A program made the translations under genes and the position numbers. A stretch of DNA of 64,000 nt from Agelaius tricolor (lineage: Eukaryota > Chordata > Aves > Passeriformes > Icteridae): contig JALJCS010000034.1 of NCBI GenBank assembly GCA_023055355.1, positions 262,001 to 326,000 of the forward strand, given 5' to 3'. Position 1 is the stretch's first letter. Each line of letters opens with the position of its first letter. Shown here one piece after another: positions 1 through 12,827 of the stretch. The notes beneath the pieces are model-generated. The model was not told where the DNA came from, made no database searches, and saw nothing but the letters and a program-made list of their open reading frames with translations.

Positions 1-255
1 TAACCTCCCTGGCAACCTGTTCCAGTGCCTCACCACACTCACAGAGAGAATTTCATCTCAATATCTAACATAACCCTGCCTTCTGTCAGTTTAGAGCTGT
101 TCCCTCTTGCCCTATCACTACCTACTTCTGTCCCTTACCAGTTTTCTTGGAATCACCATTTAGGTACTGGAAGGTGCTGTAAACCTCCCTGGAGCCTTTT
201 CTTCTCCAGGCTGGACAACCCAAACTCTCTCAACCTGTCTTCACAGGAACATTTT
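1..255 (-). mobile_element. CR1 LINE 3' fragment
   Basis: Read on the minus strand, this stretch matches the 3' part of avian CR1 retrotransposons, including the familiar wording for a leading bird that 'tops' the alignment (CCTGGAGAAG, then a CACTGTGAG-like segment and CACTGGAACAGG). It runs off the left edge of the window, so the true 3' end is not seen. Short ORFs in it are remnants or chance. The assignment is by recalled consensus. Confidence 0.8.
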
Positions 256-1181
256 TATAGTGTCAACAGAGTTCATTAACAGCAATAACTATTTCTAATG
301 CTGTGGAAATTAACCCCTTTTCACGTTTGTCTTTGGCAAACCTGTTAATTTTTATCTCCTGCTTTCCAATTCTAGGTTCTGTTCATAGGTCAGTGCAGTT
401 CAGAGGGTGTTAAACTGACAGAACCTGAGAAAAGTGCCTGCCTGCCAAGATAGCTGCTGGATGAAAAACAGCTGCCAGTGCTGTTTGAGGTTCTGCTTTC
501 AGGAGGTAAGAACAGCATTCACACTTCCTTTCTGCAGGGAGCTGGAGCACAGGTACCAGCGCCCTCCTTGGAATGAATGTGTGTCTACAAGCAAGGCCTG
601 TACTCTCAGCAGAGCTGCTCAGTGGGTTCAGAGGGTACTACTCCCCTCCCTGAGACAAAGGGATTGTTCTGTACCAGTCTGACAACACTCTGGACATGGG
701 AACAAAGTGCAGACCCAGACTGTCCCAAAGCAAGGACCCAATGCAGCCTTTGCTCACAGTGTCACTGACCAGACATTAACTCCTGGGACACAGCACAGCT
801 GTGCACCTATGTGACAACACTATAAAGAACACAGCTGTCAGGTCAGCTCTGCTTATGCAATGTAACTGCAAAGAAAATTCCATTTCTGGCCCGTAAGCAC
901 TAAATTAGCAGGCAAGACATTTGGAGAATGGAGTGCTGCTGAGCAGCCCTGCCTACCATTCCACTTGGGCAGGAAACCTGTTTAAAAAGATCTACTGAAA
1001 ACAAAAGTTTCCTTTAAAAACATCTACTGAAAACAGGAGTTTTCTTGATGACTGTGTAGGCATCAAGGACATTTAAGTATTTGAAGTTTACAGTCAGTAA
1101 AACCTATCACACAGCTGAGCCCACTTGCCCCCTGTCACACCCAGGAGAGCTTTTAGACACTGTAATTTAGTTATTTATTAC
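256..1181. other. No gene recognised
   Basis: I see no gene here. Two overlapping plus-strand ORFs of 63-82 codons (434-768) resemble no family I know and have no convincing splice context. If the GALNT exon at 1182-1379 is part of a live gene, this stretch is intron on its downstream side. Confidence 0.5.
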
Positions 1182-1379
1182 CTTATTGGAGCAGTTGTGT
1201 TCTCCAGTTTCCACCAGGACTTAGGAGGGTTCAGATACCTGCACCACAGCTCCCAGTCAAAGCCTTGTGCTGAGAGGGGATACTCCTCTATTTCAAAATT
1301 ATCATACTTAATGTTATCGAATGATGGAGAAATTACTCTTTTCCTGTTTTCTTTTATCCTGGTGAGCACTGGTTCAGCC
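1182..1379 (-). CDS. Internal exon of a GALNT8/9/17/18-type GalNAc-transferase
   Basis: This single minus-strand exon encodes 65 complete codons of the catalytic domain of a polypeptide N-acetylgalactosaminyltransferase. Such Golgi type II membrane enzymes start mucin-type O-glycosylation by adding GalNAc to serine or threonine. The reading begins AEPVLTRIKENRKRVI, continues through DNIKYDNFEIEEYP and GFDWELWCRY, and ends near TTAPIR. These fit the GALNT8/9/17/18 branch, where WELWC is typical. On the minus strand the exon has a pyrimidine-rich acceptor (AG complementary to 1380-1381) and a GTAATAA donor just past 1182. It starts with one base of a split codon and ends with two. No other exon of the gene was found: downstream exons may lie left of the window, and upstream exons should lie to the right. 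It could be part of a live gene or an orphan fragment. The exact paralogue is uncertain, with GALNT8 my first guess. Confidence 0.75.
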
Positions 1380-1431
1380 CTAAAAAAAAAGAAATACACT
1401 GTTAAGATTACACCAATGCAAGCATAGCACT

Positions 1432-1500
1432 GATGGAAATCATGGAGTAGTTTGGTTTGGAAGGAGCCCTTAAAGAGTATTTAGTCCACCACCAAATAAA
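1432..1500 (-). mobile_element. Short CR1 3'-end remnant
   Basis: The plus strand carries a degraded form of the reverse complement of a CR1 tail (ATCATGGAGTAG, then TTTGGTTTGGAAGGAGCCC and TTAAAGAG). Similarity fades after about 1500. It is a minor old insertion. Confidence 0.6.
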
Positions 1501-2339
1501 CAATATAGCAGCTAATGCTGTATTTTTCAGAAGGAGCAAAGTCTAGAGCTGTTACCCATTCAGAGCCCTTTCTGCCCCAAAATAATACACTGCAACATAT
1601 TCTCTAAGAGGCTCTGTTGTTAACCTTGATTTGAGCTGGTGGATGGAAGAAATGAGTATCTGCATATCATAGAGCATTTATACCCTTGCTACCCAGTAAT
1701 GACAACTTCAGGCTCGCAACACTATCAAGGACATCAGGAGCAGAGTTAATAATAGATCTATCCTAGAGACAGAAGCTCTTGCCTTTTTACCTCACTTTTA
1801 CTTAAGGAGCAAGGGAGATATTAAATCCAGACTGAACACGGTAAAACACATTATTTTAGTTATGTTTACTTTTGCAGAGTGGCCAAAATAACCAAAATAA
1901 CGCTTCTTGGTTTACACTGTAGAATGTAAAAGAAACATAATATTTTTTAATGAAGATACATTCACCCTCATGGGCAAAGGGCTACATTACTGGAGGAGAT
2001 TTTTAATGTGCAGTTCGCTAATATGATTTAACTACCTTGTAATTAGATCAGCAGATTACTCAAACCATAAAAATGTATCTAGATCATCTTACACAGCACA
2101 AACACATTTTTCCTGCTTGTTATTAAGTATATGAGATAAGTGAAACAATTATCCCTCACACATCAGGTTCACAAGCAGGGTTAACCCTCACCTCCCTGAA
2201 AGTGCTCAGCAGAGTATTTTTGCCAGCCTCGGAGACTGACAAGCATAAATGTATGTACACATGTACAGCATATACAGATATATATACAAGTACTTGAAAA
2301 ATAATAGGCATATATATAAAACCACAAGCAGAAAGGAAA
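1501..2339. other. AT-rich stretch, no gene recognised
   Basis: I see no coding segment or identifiable repeat. A TA/CA-rich low-complexity patch at about 2245-2325 lies next to the CpG island that follows. Confidence 0.5.
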
Positions 2340-3060
2340 GTATTACCTCACACCTCACCCCGCGCCACAGCCAAAAGCAAAGGAGCCGCAAGGGGAAGCA
2401 GCACGGGCGGGCCGTAAACACCCCCTCAGAGACGTTCTCCTCTTAAAACACGAAACATAACTTTCCTGAGAAACAGGACGGAAGAAGCACCTGCCAGCCG
2501 CACGCGTTCCCAGACAACAAAGACCCACCAAGCTGCCGGAGCCCGCCAGCACCTTCCGGCAGGCGTGAGGAACGGGGCCCCGGCCACACCCTCACAGTCG
2601 AGCAGCACTGAGCAAAGGAGCTAAAAAGCCTCTAAAAGGGACGGAACGCCGCCCGCTCACAGCTGCCGCCCACCCCCGCAGAAGTCCTCAAAAGAACGAG
2701 GAACAGCTGCGCCCCACAGGTCCCCACCCTGCTGAGGATTTCTGAGGGCGGGCACCCGTGAGGGGAGGGCTCTTCCCGCCCTCAGAGGCCTGAAAACGGG
2801 CGGGAAGCCGTGAGGGGGCGGCGTTTCCGCCCTCAGCCTCGCCTCCGGGTCGGCGAACAGATGGACACGGACCGGCGGAGACTTCCGGGTGTCTGCGCAT
2901 GGCAAGTTAATATTTTTTGCTATCTTTTTGTGCGTTTTTTTTCTGTGTGTTTGGATTTTTGTTTTGGTTTGTTTTTGAGTTTGGCCCCCAAAGTCTCCTC
3001 AGAGCCCTGCGGGGGGAGCCGGGTCCGTCCTGACGGACGTGAGGGTGAACCAACCCTTCC
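2340..3060. promoter_or_regulatory. CpG island, possible two-way promoter
   Basis: GC and CpG content rise sharply against the AT-rich surroundings. The island holds ETS-family sites: CACCTTCCGGC near 2550 and ACTTCCGGGT near 2881. A TGCGCATG element that partly matches NRF1 lies at about 2894. There is no clear TATA box, as is usual for housekeeping promoters. The only gene evidence nearby is the internal GALNT exon about 1 kb to the left on the minus strand, which cannot be a first exon. The transcript this island serves is therefore unknown. Several short ORFs inside it overlap on both strands and look like by-products of GC content. Confidence 0.55.
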
Positions 3061-5989
3061 GTGGGGTGCCTCTCTCAGACCCCAAACCAAAATAAAACAC
3101 CCTCAGAAAGCCTTGTTAAACACAACAAACAGAACGGCCTTTCCGATGTTCTTAGAATATTTCAGGAGAATCTTTTCCAATATTTCTCAAATATAAGAAC
3201 TGTTCCTCAAATGGTAGAAGGCCAATCAGCACAAAAAAGTGGTTTAAAACCAAGTTGGCATCACTAGATTCTCAGTCTAAGTAAGCTCTGAGAAAATATA
3301 AAGAGAGTGATAACAATGATTTGCATTGCTTGTGCAAAGTCCACTAGAACAAGTGTGAATGCGTTTCTTTGTTGTAGAAAACTGTTGAAATGGAACAGAG
3401 AAATACCATGGCAGCGTTGGTGTGGAACTTAGGAAAGAAATGGGTTGATTTATAGAATGTGTGCAGGTGTTTATTCTGTGGGGTTTTTCGTAAAGCAAGT
3501 TATATTTATAAAGCATGAATTTTATTTTAAAAACTTGAAGAAATGGGGAAAAGCAGAAACTGACAATCTGCTTTAAATCTAACGTAGCATCTCCAACACC
3601 AAATGCTATCTTATGCAATGTTTGCTTTCCTAAGTAATTTAACCAATACATTTTGACACGTGCTGTCTATTATCCATCTCCTGCACGTTTAATGACTGCT
3701 ATATAGTTAGAAGTCTGGAGGATTCTAGGAAATTTCTTCTACATGGTTTACGAATCATCTTCCTTAAACCCCAATTGTCCCCATTTTCAGTCTGAACCTG
3801 CAGCAGTCTGTGGCAGTTTCATGGCAGAGTTGCTTTGTTGCAGTCTCACAGGCTCTCATCTTTAGTAAAAGACAAGGAGTTGTTTTGCATGTCCCATTTT
3901 TCTCTGATAGTGTTGCAAGCAAATCCTTTTTACTTCAGTCTGGCTGCTTTTCACATATTTAAAAATGTGCTCTTGCTTTTGATTGCTTCTCAAACATCTC
4001 TGTTAGTGTTTTACCCATTATATTCTGCATTTGTGATTTTTCTCCATTCAGACCCAGCTAACTTTACTTTTTAAAGGGGTAGTTTTATTCATGATGATTC
4101 CCAGCCAGATGTCATTTCCTGACCTAAGCATTCCCCAGCACCTCTTAGATTTCCCAGATATTAATGAAAGTACTATCTTGGTATATAAAACTGGCACTTG
4201 TTTCTAGCAGCTGAGGTATTAATGATCGATGGAGTAGGTTATTTTACCCCAAGGCGTTGCTCTAATTCCAAATAAATGTGTGCTTTTCTTTTTTGTGCTG
4301 TCTCTTCACTTTTGCCCTGAGCTCCTGGTCCAGGTTCAGGAGAATGAGCTGCAGTGCTACACTGATAGATCGTTGTGTCTAACAGCAGATACAAGGAAGC
4401 TTTTAGTAACTCTAAAGCTTCCCTGTCGTTCAAGGCATCGTTTTCCCTTGTATGTGTCCCAAACATGGGAAACACAGCTGGAAATACCAGTGTAGGAACA
4501 TGGGAAGCTTCTGCCCAGCCGTTTAACCAGTTCAGTTTAGCTCTGTGCTGATGGAACTGTGAGATGTGTTTTCTTTGCATTCCTAATGAGCACAGAACAG
4601 AGGGGAAGGCTGCTAGTTTAAAGCAAAAAGCTTATTTTTAAAAGTCTGTGGTAATTCCTCACTCTTAAAGAAGTTTACTGTGGTCTATGAGTGTGTGTGG
4701 AAAAAAGGTTTGGGTTGTTTGGGTTGTTTGTTTGTTTGTTTTTCTTTGCTTGCATGTTGCTGACCTAACATTCTACATAATTCCAGTGTGTTTTCAAAAG
4801 TTCTTGCTAGATTTGAAAAGTTTCCAGAGAAGAAATTGTCTGGTCTAGAGTATGAGTTTCATCTAACTGTAGAGGAAAGATCTTATGAAATTTGTAATAC
4901 TCTCTCAGGTTCTGAAAAACCTTTAGATCAATTTTATACTGATAACTGGGTTTAATACTCTGCTTTTCATTCACAAAAAACAAAAACTTGGGTTAAAATT
5001 CATGTGTTGCAAAGTAGGTCTACCTCGGTTTATTGGTTCTGTCAAAAACCTTACTGTGTACTAACAGATATGTAATGTCCTTTTGAAACCCTGTCCATGA
5101 ATTCCATGTTGGAATCCCCTAGTTCAGGAAAGCCTTTTTGGGGAGTCTTGGTGAGACAATTTTGTGTGAAAGCTTAACGTGTAACCATTTCATCCCTCCA
5201 GTGTTACCTGTGCAGATCGGCAGTGGCATTGCACTCTAGGTCTGCTGAATCCATTTCCTGTGCACAGAAACCACAACAGTCACTTGTAGGTGGAGTAGGT
5301 CAGGAGTGTGGACATGGGAAGTGCAGGGGGTGGTGCCAAAAGGAGGAGAAGAAGAGAAATGAGGAATGTAAGGAACAGCTCTCTGGCTTTAGCTGTGGGT
5401 GTCCCTGAAGGCTGCTCGAGCAGTGCAGCCACACGTGAGGGAAAGGCTTTCCCTGCAGCCACAGCACCCAGGCCATCATCACACAGGAAACTTGGAAGCA
5501 CTGCTGAACTTGGTTGTGTCAATGCCAAACTGCTGGATCGATTGATGGGCCAGAAGTGGCAGCTTGGGGAAATATTTGGCCATCCTCTAAAGGAGAAAAG
5601 TGAGGGCATAAAACTGGCGGTGAGAGGGTGATTGTCTGTTCATTAGAGACTGTGTGATGTAAGAGGTTTAAAAATGGCTTGTTCCTGAGTCAGTGGAGCT
5701 TCTCTGAGGCAATCTTCTCACGCATGTTCTCTGGTGCTTTTTGGTATAAATGCCATTATTCTCCAATGCAGCATTCAGTTGGGCTGCAGGTTTTAGTATT
5801 ATTTTAGTATTGTCAGAGCTTTGAGAATGTATTTCTGGACTGGAGTAGATCTGCTGGCGTTGACATCTTTGAAAAGGTTGGCTGCTTGAAATTCAGTTTT
5901 GCCTGGGTGATCCTGCCATTTTCTAGGGAAAAGGAAAGTGTGATATTAGCCATTTTTAACATTTTGTTACAGAGTATTTATTATGAAAT
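3061..5989. other. AT-rich stretch, no gene recognised
   Basis: I recognise no gene. A TTTG-type microsatellite lies at about 4709-4745. A 113-codon minus-strand ORF (4239-4580) and a 107-codon plus-strand ORF (5308-5631) have fair amino-acid composition but match nothing I know. Confidence 0.5.
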
Positions 5990-6363
5990 TGTGACCGTGT
6001 TCACAGGGGTTCTTGGATGAGGGAAAAGACGAGGATCTGACTCCATGTTTCAGAAGGCTTGATTTATTGTTTTATGATATATATTACATTAAAACTGTAC
6101 TTAAAGAATAGAAGACAAGGTTTCATCAGAAGGCTGGCTAAGAATAGAAAGGAATGATAACAAAGGCTTCTGTCTTGGACAGAGAGTCTGAGCCAGCTGA
6201 CTGTGATTGGCCATTAATTAGAAACAACCACATGAGACCACCCACAGATTTACCTGTTGCATTCCACAGCAGCAGATAATCATTGTTTACATTTTGTTCC
6301 TGAGGCCTCTCAGCTTCTCAGGAGGAAAAATCCTAAAGAAAGGGCTTTGCATAAAAGATGACA
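5990..6363 (-). mobile_element. Solo LTR of an endogenous retrovirus
   Basis: The stretch runs from TGTGACCGTGTTCACAGGGG to a GATGACA end and corresponds to an LTR type I recall as common in passerine genomes. A copy of the same family lies at 33176-33555 in the opposite orientation. In the minus reading an AATAAA precedes TCAAGCC, which suggests that the transcriptional sense is minus here. No internal retroviral genes adjoin it, so it is a solo LTR. I saw no clear target-site duplication. Confidence 0.75.
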
Positions 6364-9300
6364 CCTTGAGTATTCTGTATTTCAACCAATTATTACTTGG
6401 GATGCATTTTGCTTTTGAATTCACGGGATGATGTTTAATTTAATATTCAGTCAGAAGTACTCGGTGCTGTTTACCATGACAACCAAAAACAATGAATAAT
6501 ATATTTATGTCATCCATTAATAACCATCCAGCCATTTAAAAGTTTCATCCTAATGCATTCTGGAAATCTGCAAATTAATTATGGAAAACCCTGAATGAAT
6601 ATAAAATTGAAATGCTGAAGAATTTAAATGATGCAATTAAATGCTATTGCATGTAACTCAAAGTTATTTTCTTCTAATACTTACTCATCAATCTTAATTT
6701 CAATACCAGCGTTTAGCAACAGAATCAGCTCTTATATCATCTCGAAACATTGGAATTTCAAGTAAAGATTGTGTTCTTTTTCCTTTGGTTGCATTATTTC
6801 CAGGCACAAATTGAAAGCCTTTATTTAAACAAAAGTGGTCTTTTTAAAGACAGATTACAATGCTCATCAAATTAAGGAGGTTGAGGTCAGAGGTGTCAAT
6901 TCTTGTTGTTTAAAAAACCCCAATGAACCCAGTTATGGGAACTGGTCTCCAATCACAGGTACCTAAAAATCCTGATTAAACTCTGTGGTGCTGGCAAATC
7001 CATACATAGCTAGTACTAATAAGTAAGATTTGCTGACCAGGCTGCCTGAGAAGTTCATATGTACATAAATATCTTTATCCTTATCACAGTTAATGACCTG
7101 ACAATAGCCATTGAAGAATAGTTTGTGCCAAAACTAACTTAGACTGTAAAATCCTGAATGAACAAGAGGCCATGCAAACTGTATCCCAGTTAAAAACCAG
7201 CACAGTGGTGCAGAAAATCAAAGCTGTTGGGTGTGTACATTGGGTGTGCAGTGAAATCTTCAGGCAGGTCAATTGCTTTGAAAATGAAAAAAAATTGTGA
7301 TTTGAGGGAAGGGCCAATTTTAACAGCAATAGAGAGAGGGTATAGGATCCCAAGGAAAAATAGCTTGGAGCATCAGGAAATCTTTTATTTGCTTATTTCT
7401 GTTTGTTTCACTGATATCAATGCTTTTGTATAAGCTCAATCATTTTGACCAAGGCCAAATGACTGTGCTTAGGTAGTTCTGTTTTAGGTACTCTAAAATC
7501 TGAGAAATAAAAGACTCTGCAGGAATGTATTTTTTATCAGAAGTTCCACTTTGTGTATCCCTTTAAATCAGCAATTAAGGGGAGTGAGACAGTTTAAAAT
7601 CTCTTCATAGTCTGGACTGGAAGGCAGCCCAGGAACCTGAACAATGTCACCTCACTGAGTCACCCTCACTGCTGACAAATCAGCCTGGAAATCCAGGTTC
7701 TGAGCCAAAACAAGGACAACAGAAAATAAAAGCCCAGGTGAAGACAAACAGTAGAGTAGGCAGGGCTGAAATGTTTTTTACTAGGCAATCTTGAAAATAA
7801 TTTTGTTTAAATAATCTGATTTAAACTCTAGAGAGAATGTTTTCTTGAGGGTAAATTCATTGAAACAAACATTTTGAAAAACAAGTCATGAAGGGTATCC
7901 ATCTTATAGAAAACAGATTTGTTTTTTCTGTATTGTTTTCCTTCTCTTTTCATGAACAACAGTAAAATACATGTATTACATGTAAATGATCAGATTTGGC
8001 CGTTTCAAGCCAAATTTAATCCAACTAAATACGTGGGGAAAAAAGTAATAACAAAGTGAAGCAGGTTTTTCAAATTATGTGGTTTTCATCAAATAATGCT
8101 TATTTTGACATTCCATTATCTGGTCACATATTTTGGGACAAAAACCATTAATTATTTCTCATACATCCTTAAATAAAACCAGCCCAAGTCTCTCAGTACA
8201 AACACTCCTGCTTTAAATTCTGAGACCCTGAGTGTTTCATGCAGTTTTGCAGTAATACAGGTTTTTTGGAATATCTGATTATGTCCTTACATTGTTTTAT
8301 ATGTATCAGAGGAAATCTAACATTTGATCAAGGTGCTGACTGTGATTTTTTCATTTGATAGCTGTCATAAAATTTCTGTATGACATTATTTGGCCTGGGG
8401 TTTTCATTGATTAGTTTTGATTAGATTTTGGGGGTTCCTTTTGTTTTTTAAATTTAGTAAAAAAAATCTGCTTTTATTCTAATTCTCCTATCATTTTGAG
8501 AGCAGAGCAGTGAGTCGGGCAGTACTCCAAGCTTACAGAGCTGTGTTGTTGCTGATAACAAGGGGAGGTTTTCTCTTTCTCTTTCAGTGCACGAGAGGGG
8601 AGTGCTGGAACCCTTGGCAGGAGGAAGCCCTTCCCTGACACACGGACGTTGGCCGAGCGCTGTGGCACAGCCCCGGGCTCTGCTGGAAAGGTAATCCACG
8701 TCTGGGCTCAGTCCCAGCAGAGCTGTGCAACCCCATCAGGAGCACGGGGATCAATGTTCACCTTCCTTCCCTGATCCCCCACCACCGAGGCTTTCTGCAT
8801 GCAGGGCCTTAGCCTTTGCACCAGTGTATGGATCTGTCCATGTAGGATCTAGCTTGCCTCAGGGGCACTACGACTACAACATTGCACAAGTCCTGCCGTA
8901 TCAATATTCATTTGTTTTTATTGATTAGTTGGCACTTGTAAATTCTGGGTACTGAATTAATGGGTGCTGAATAACTACTTCGATTAATGAAGCTAAAATT
9001 GGCTTTAGCATCCTACACTAACTACAGACATTTTTTTCTATTACAAAGCTAATTATTTCTTTTTTTATGATCTGCAGCTAATTTACTTATTTGCTGATCC
9101 TTGGCACCTCACTGGAAGCCACAGAGTAATGAAAGAGAAGCTATTTATAAAGGTTCCTAATTTACAGTATTAGACAAGAGCATCCTTACTCTAACTCCAT
9201 ATTTAAACATTAGAATTAATAAGTGAATTTCACCAAATGACTGCATTTCAGAGGGTAAAATTTTAGAAGATTAATTTGAGGTGCTGCCTCTTTTGCCACT

Positions 9301-9640
9301 GTTTTGGCACATTTTGTATGTGTCTTATTCATGCACGTAGTTATTAGCGGAGACACAGCATAAGGTAGGTGAACACATTCTTGAATGTGTGCTCTGACAC
9401 ACAGTCCACGTGTCATGGTGGTGTTGTCTTTGCTATTTCCTTTTTGCACAGAAGTTCTTTATTTGATTTTTATTGAACCATATCTTTTGGAAAAGATATA
9501 TTTTCCTTTCTTCCTTGGTAAGTATAATGGGGCCCATTTTTTCTTTTTTTGGAGCCTTCTCTACACAATAAAAACCCCAGTGGAGGCGGACAGTGCTCAT
9601 CCTCCATAGCTGGTCTGGGGCCTAAGCAGCAGCATTATGA
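6364..9640. other. AT-rich stretch, no gene recognised
   Basis: I see no gene. A locally GC-richer patch at about 8590-8800 has overlapping ORFs of 64-81 codons on both strands, with no recognisable product or splice context. Confidence 0.5.
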
Positions 9641-9652
9641 GAGTCACTAGCA

Positions 9653-10020
9653 ATGTGTGTAAGAAACAACTCACCACAAGGGAAAATGAGACACAGGCAC
9701 AGAAATCCCAGATCTGTTTAGCAAACTACTTTTTTAGAGCTGCTTGGAGAATGTGACACGCAGTGGTGACGTCCTTGTGTCAGGTAATGCAGGTGACCAG
9801 CGCAGACACAGCAGGAGATGAGGACTCCAGACTGTCAAGCACTCGCACTGTGGGGGTATAAAAACCCAGGGGTTCCTTTGTTTGGGGCTCCTCATTGCAG
9901 GCACCAGACTGGAGCTGCTCTTTTTCTTATTGCACCATGAATAAAGGATTTTAAGGGTCGTGATGTCTGAGGCTCTCCTGTGGGGATCCCGGGATGGAGC
10001 CGGTGAAGAGACCTGGTCTG
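9653..10020 (+). mobile_element. LTR-like element with TATA box and poly(A) signal
   Basis: A TATAAAA at 9857-9863 is followed about 80 bases later by AATAAA at 9940-9945. That is the order of core promoter, short R region and polyadenylation signal expected in a retroviral LTR. The GC-richer sequence after it (GATGTCTGAGG, then GGGATCCCGGGATGG) would fit U5. The ends are approximate, no coding region follows, and the family is not assigned. Confidence 0.55.
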
Positions 10021-10239
10021 GCTGTGAGTGTGGAGGGCACAGGTGAGAAGGGGCCTCAGTCCCAGTGCAGGAGTGACTCCAGGATGTCCAGACAGGCATG
10101 GTGCCTTAGCAACTGCAGTTCACACCTCTCAAGGTTTTCATTAACTTTCATGGGAGAAGTAGCCCAGGTAAGGGCTAACAATCTATGGATGAGGGCTCTG
10201 TTAGCAGTTAAGTGAAAAGGGAGATGTGCTGTGCAAAAC

Positions 10240-10700
10240 TTCTTTGTTTATTGCTTTTGCTGACTGGCTGGAAGTGGGGTCACAGTAAGCTTGGAGGGCT
10301 TGATATAAATGAAATAATTTAACCAGAAAATACATTGTAGGGAGATAGAATATAAGAAAATAAAGGTAGTATAGAAAGTAATCTTAGCCCTTAAGGAGTT
10401 GCAGCTGAGCCAATTATTAGAGATTGGCAACAGGCCTGACTTTACCAGGCCACAGCTGTAGCCAATAATAAGAAGAGTGTTATAAAAGAGTGGATTGGTT
10501 GGGTGAGGGGAACTGTAGTCAGTTGGCTGCTGTGAGAAGAAGGAAGAGTCAGTGCTTAGAGGAGCTGCCTACGAGAAACATCAAGGAGGTACAGAACTTT
10601 AGCAATACGGAACTTTTGTAATATAATGACAACAAAGCATCTTAAGGAAGGTGACTCTGCAAAATGCCATCCTTAACCAATCTCACATTTGTGCCTTTAA
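10240..10700 (+). mobile_element. Second LTR-like element
   Basis: A CCAAT box at about 10462 lies shortly before TATAAAAGAG at 10481-10490. Both sit in moderately GC-rich sequence (TGGATTGGTTGGGTGAGGGG, then AGTCAGTTGGCTGCTGTGAG) that differs from its AT-rich flanks. This looks like the U3/R part of a retroviral LTR of a different family from the one just before it. The ends are approximate and no internal genes are present. Confidence 0.45.
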
Positions 10701-12803
10701 TAGTTGTTATTAAAGTGTGATTTTACGTAAATGAAGATGTATATGGTTTCCGGATTGATGGAACTCAAGCATGGGATTACTGTAATTTTGCACAAAAATG
10801 CACCAAGGTATTCTCAGCCAGCATCAGAATTAATGAATGAAAGCAAATAATTTCAGTTCTTGGGGCCATCACAACTTCAGTGATATTGGGAAATCTCCCA
10901 GTGGCACAGGGCCATGAGATGGTGGCAGCATTCCCTTAGTGCTGCTGGCACCACGAGGGGTGGCTGCACAGCCGTGTGTCCTTTGTGCTGGCTCACTGAT
11001 TGCTGTGGCTGGGGATGCCTTGACATGAGCAAGAGCAACAGTCTCTTTTAGGAAGTTCAGGAGCCGTAGGTTATCAAATATGGTTTATATTGGCTAATTT
11101 AACTGTTGAATAAAATGTAGGTGATATCTGCAATTCCTGTGCCAGGAATCGGGTGTAGAAGTGCAAAAACGCTTGGATTTTAGCGTATGGCGTTATACAT
11201 CCCAGTACAGTGTGTGTAGGAAGGTGGATGCCAGGTCACACACATTTTCAAAAGCAGGGATGGCTAACTCTCAGGCTGGAGAGCAGAAGTCAAAGTTTGC
11301 TTCTGTAATGGGCTGTGCAGAGTAGCAATATTTTTGTTCAGGTCTCTAGTAACCTGTGCATTAGGAATAAAAATTACAACTTAGCTGTTTAGGAGTCAAC
11401 AAAGAACACCTGCTGTCCTGTTTCTCTGTGAGCAAGGGCTGAGCTGGTGAGTAATGACTTCTGGATCAATGCTGATTTTTATTTGCTATTTCCTGATGCT
11501 AAGCATGAGTCTCCTTCACTTTCACTGCTTGAAGTACGTATGCCTTCACTGCTCTGTTTTTCATGATTTCTGCCTTCCCACTGAAGCTTGATCCTTTTAA
11601 CAAGACCTGTATGGGGTAGTTTGCAGTAAAAAGTATGGATTGTTTTTGGGAATCTACTTGTTTCTGACTTGCACCTATTGCACTGAGCCATGTTTGTAAA
11701 TGTGAAGCTGAAACGTTAGCAATATTGCAATACTGTACATTTTTACTTGTTATTCAGAAGTACTATTAATAGTGTCCTGTTTATGGATGACTAAGCAAAA
11801 AAATTGAAATGCAAGTGAAAAAAAATTTGGCTAAGAAAGAGCAAAGTCTTGCCCACATATGCTTTAAAATAACAGTGTTCTGAGTGGTGGCCTCAGGCAA
11901 ATAGGTCCACGTGGAGTGATGGGAGCAGACTACTGGAAGTAATTATAAAAAATTGATGAGTTGATAACATAATGCTATAAAGCACCAGCTTCATCTGTAG
12001 CTTTTTAGAGTACAGGAAACTTTGACCCAAAAAGGTTTAGAATGGCTGGAAGGCATTTGATTGAAAAAAGGGGAGCTATAAAGCTTAAAATAAGAGGCAG
12101 ATTCAAGTGCTGGTAAAGTTATCATTTTAACTGAGCTGACTTTTAGTAGACTGAATTCCTGTAAACCATCTAGTGCATAAAAATAAAGCAAAATGGTAAC
12201 TGAAACTATATTTTGTAGCACAACATCTTTTATTTCAGTATAAGTAAAGGACAGTTTGAACAGTAGAAGTGGAATTTTTAGAGGAAGGGTTTTGCTTTAA
12301 TGCAAGTTTGGAGACTAGAATGTCAGTGGTGAACAGTTTGAGAAAAGCGAACATCTTTGATTTGAAGCTATCAGGATTTTTTGTTCCTCCTTGTAGAGAA
12401 GAAAATAACCAGAATCAGTCACTAAGGTTCCTTTGAAGTGCTCTAGCAAGTTATGAACTGCACATGTTGGTAACTGTCTGCGTAGCAAAAGTGCTTTCCT
12501 TTTAGGAAGTGGGTGAGAGAAATAATTTGAAATTTTCATTTGCAAGATGATGTTCATGGTAGAAATGGCTATAAGTTGTCCTGATCTTTCTAAAAAATAT
12601 TTCATTGACAGACCTTGTCCAGATCAGGAAAAAGAGTCACTAACAATCTCAATTCACAAAAATATGTTTAAAAGACCATTAGTACTTTAAACCAAGTTTA
12701 GAGGTATTCACTTTCAACCTACCATTGCTCTTGTTCCTTTTTGCAATAATAATAACTTCAATAATAATAATTTCTGTTCCATATTCCTGTTTATTGCTGT
12801 ATA

Positions 12804-12827
12804 TATGGTATATATATATATACCATA
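12804..12827. repeat. 24-bp perfect palindrome
   Basis: TATGGTA, a run of TA, and TACCATA form a perfect 24-bp self-complementary sequence. The 12-mer TTTATTGCTGTA lies on both sides (12790-12801 and 12842-12853) as a direct repeat. Confidence 0.8.

Noticed and set aside
5990..10700. A full endogenous retrovirus between LTR-like elements
   Set aside because: The LTR-like elements belong to different families, and no gag, pol or env coding remnants lie between them.
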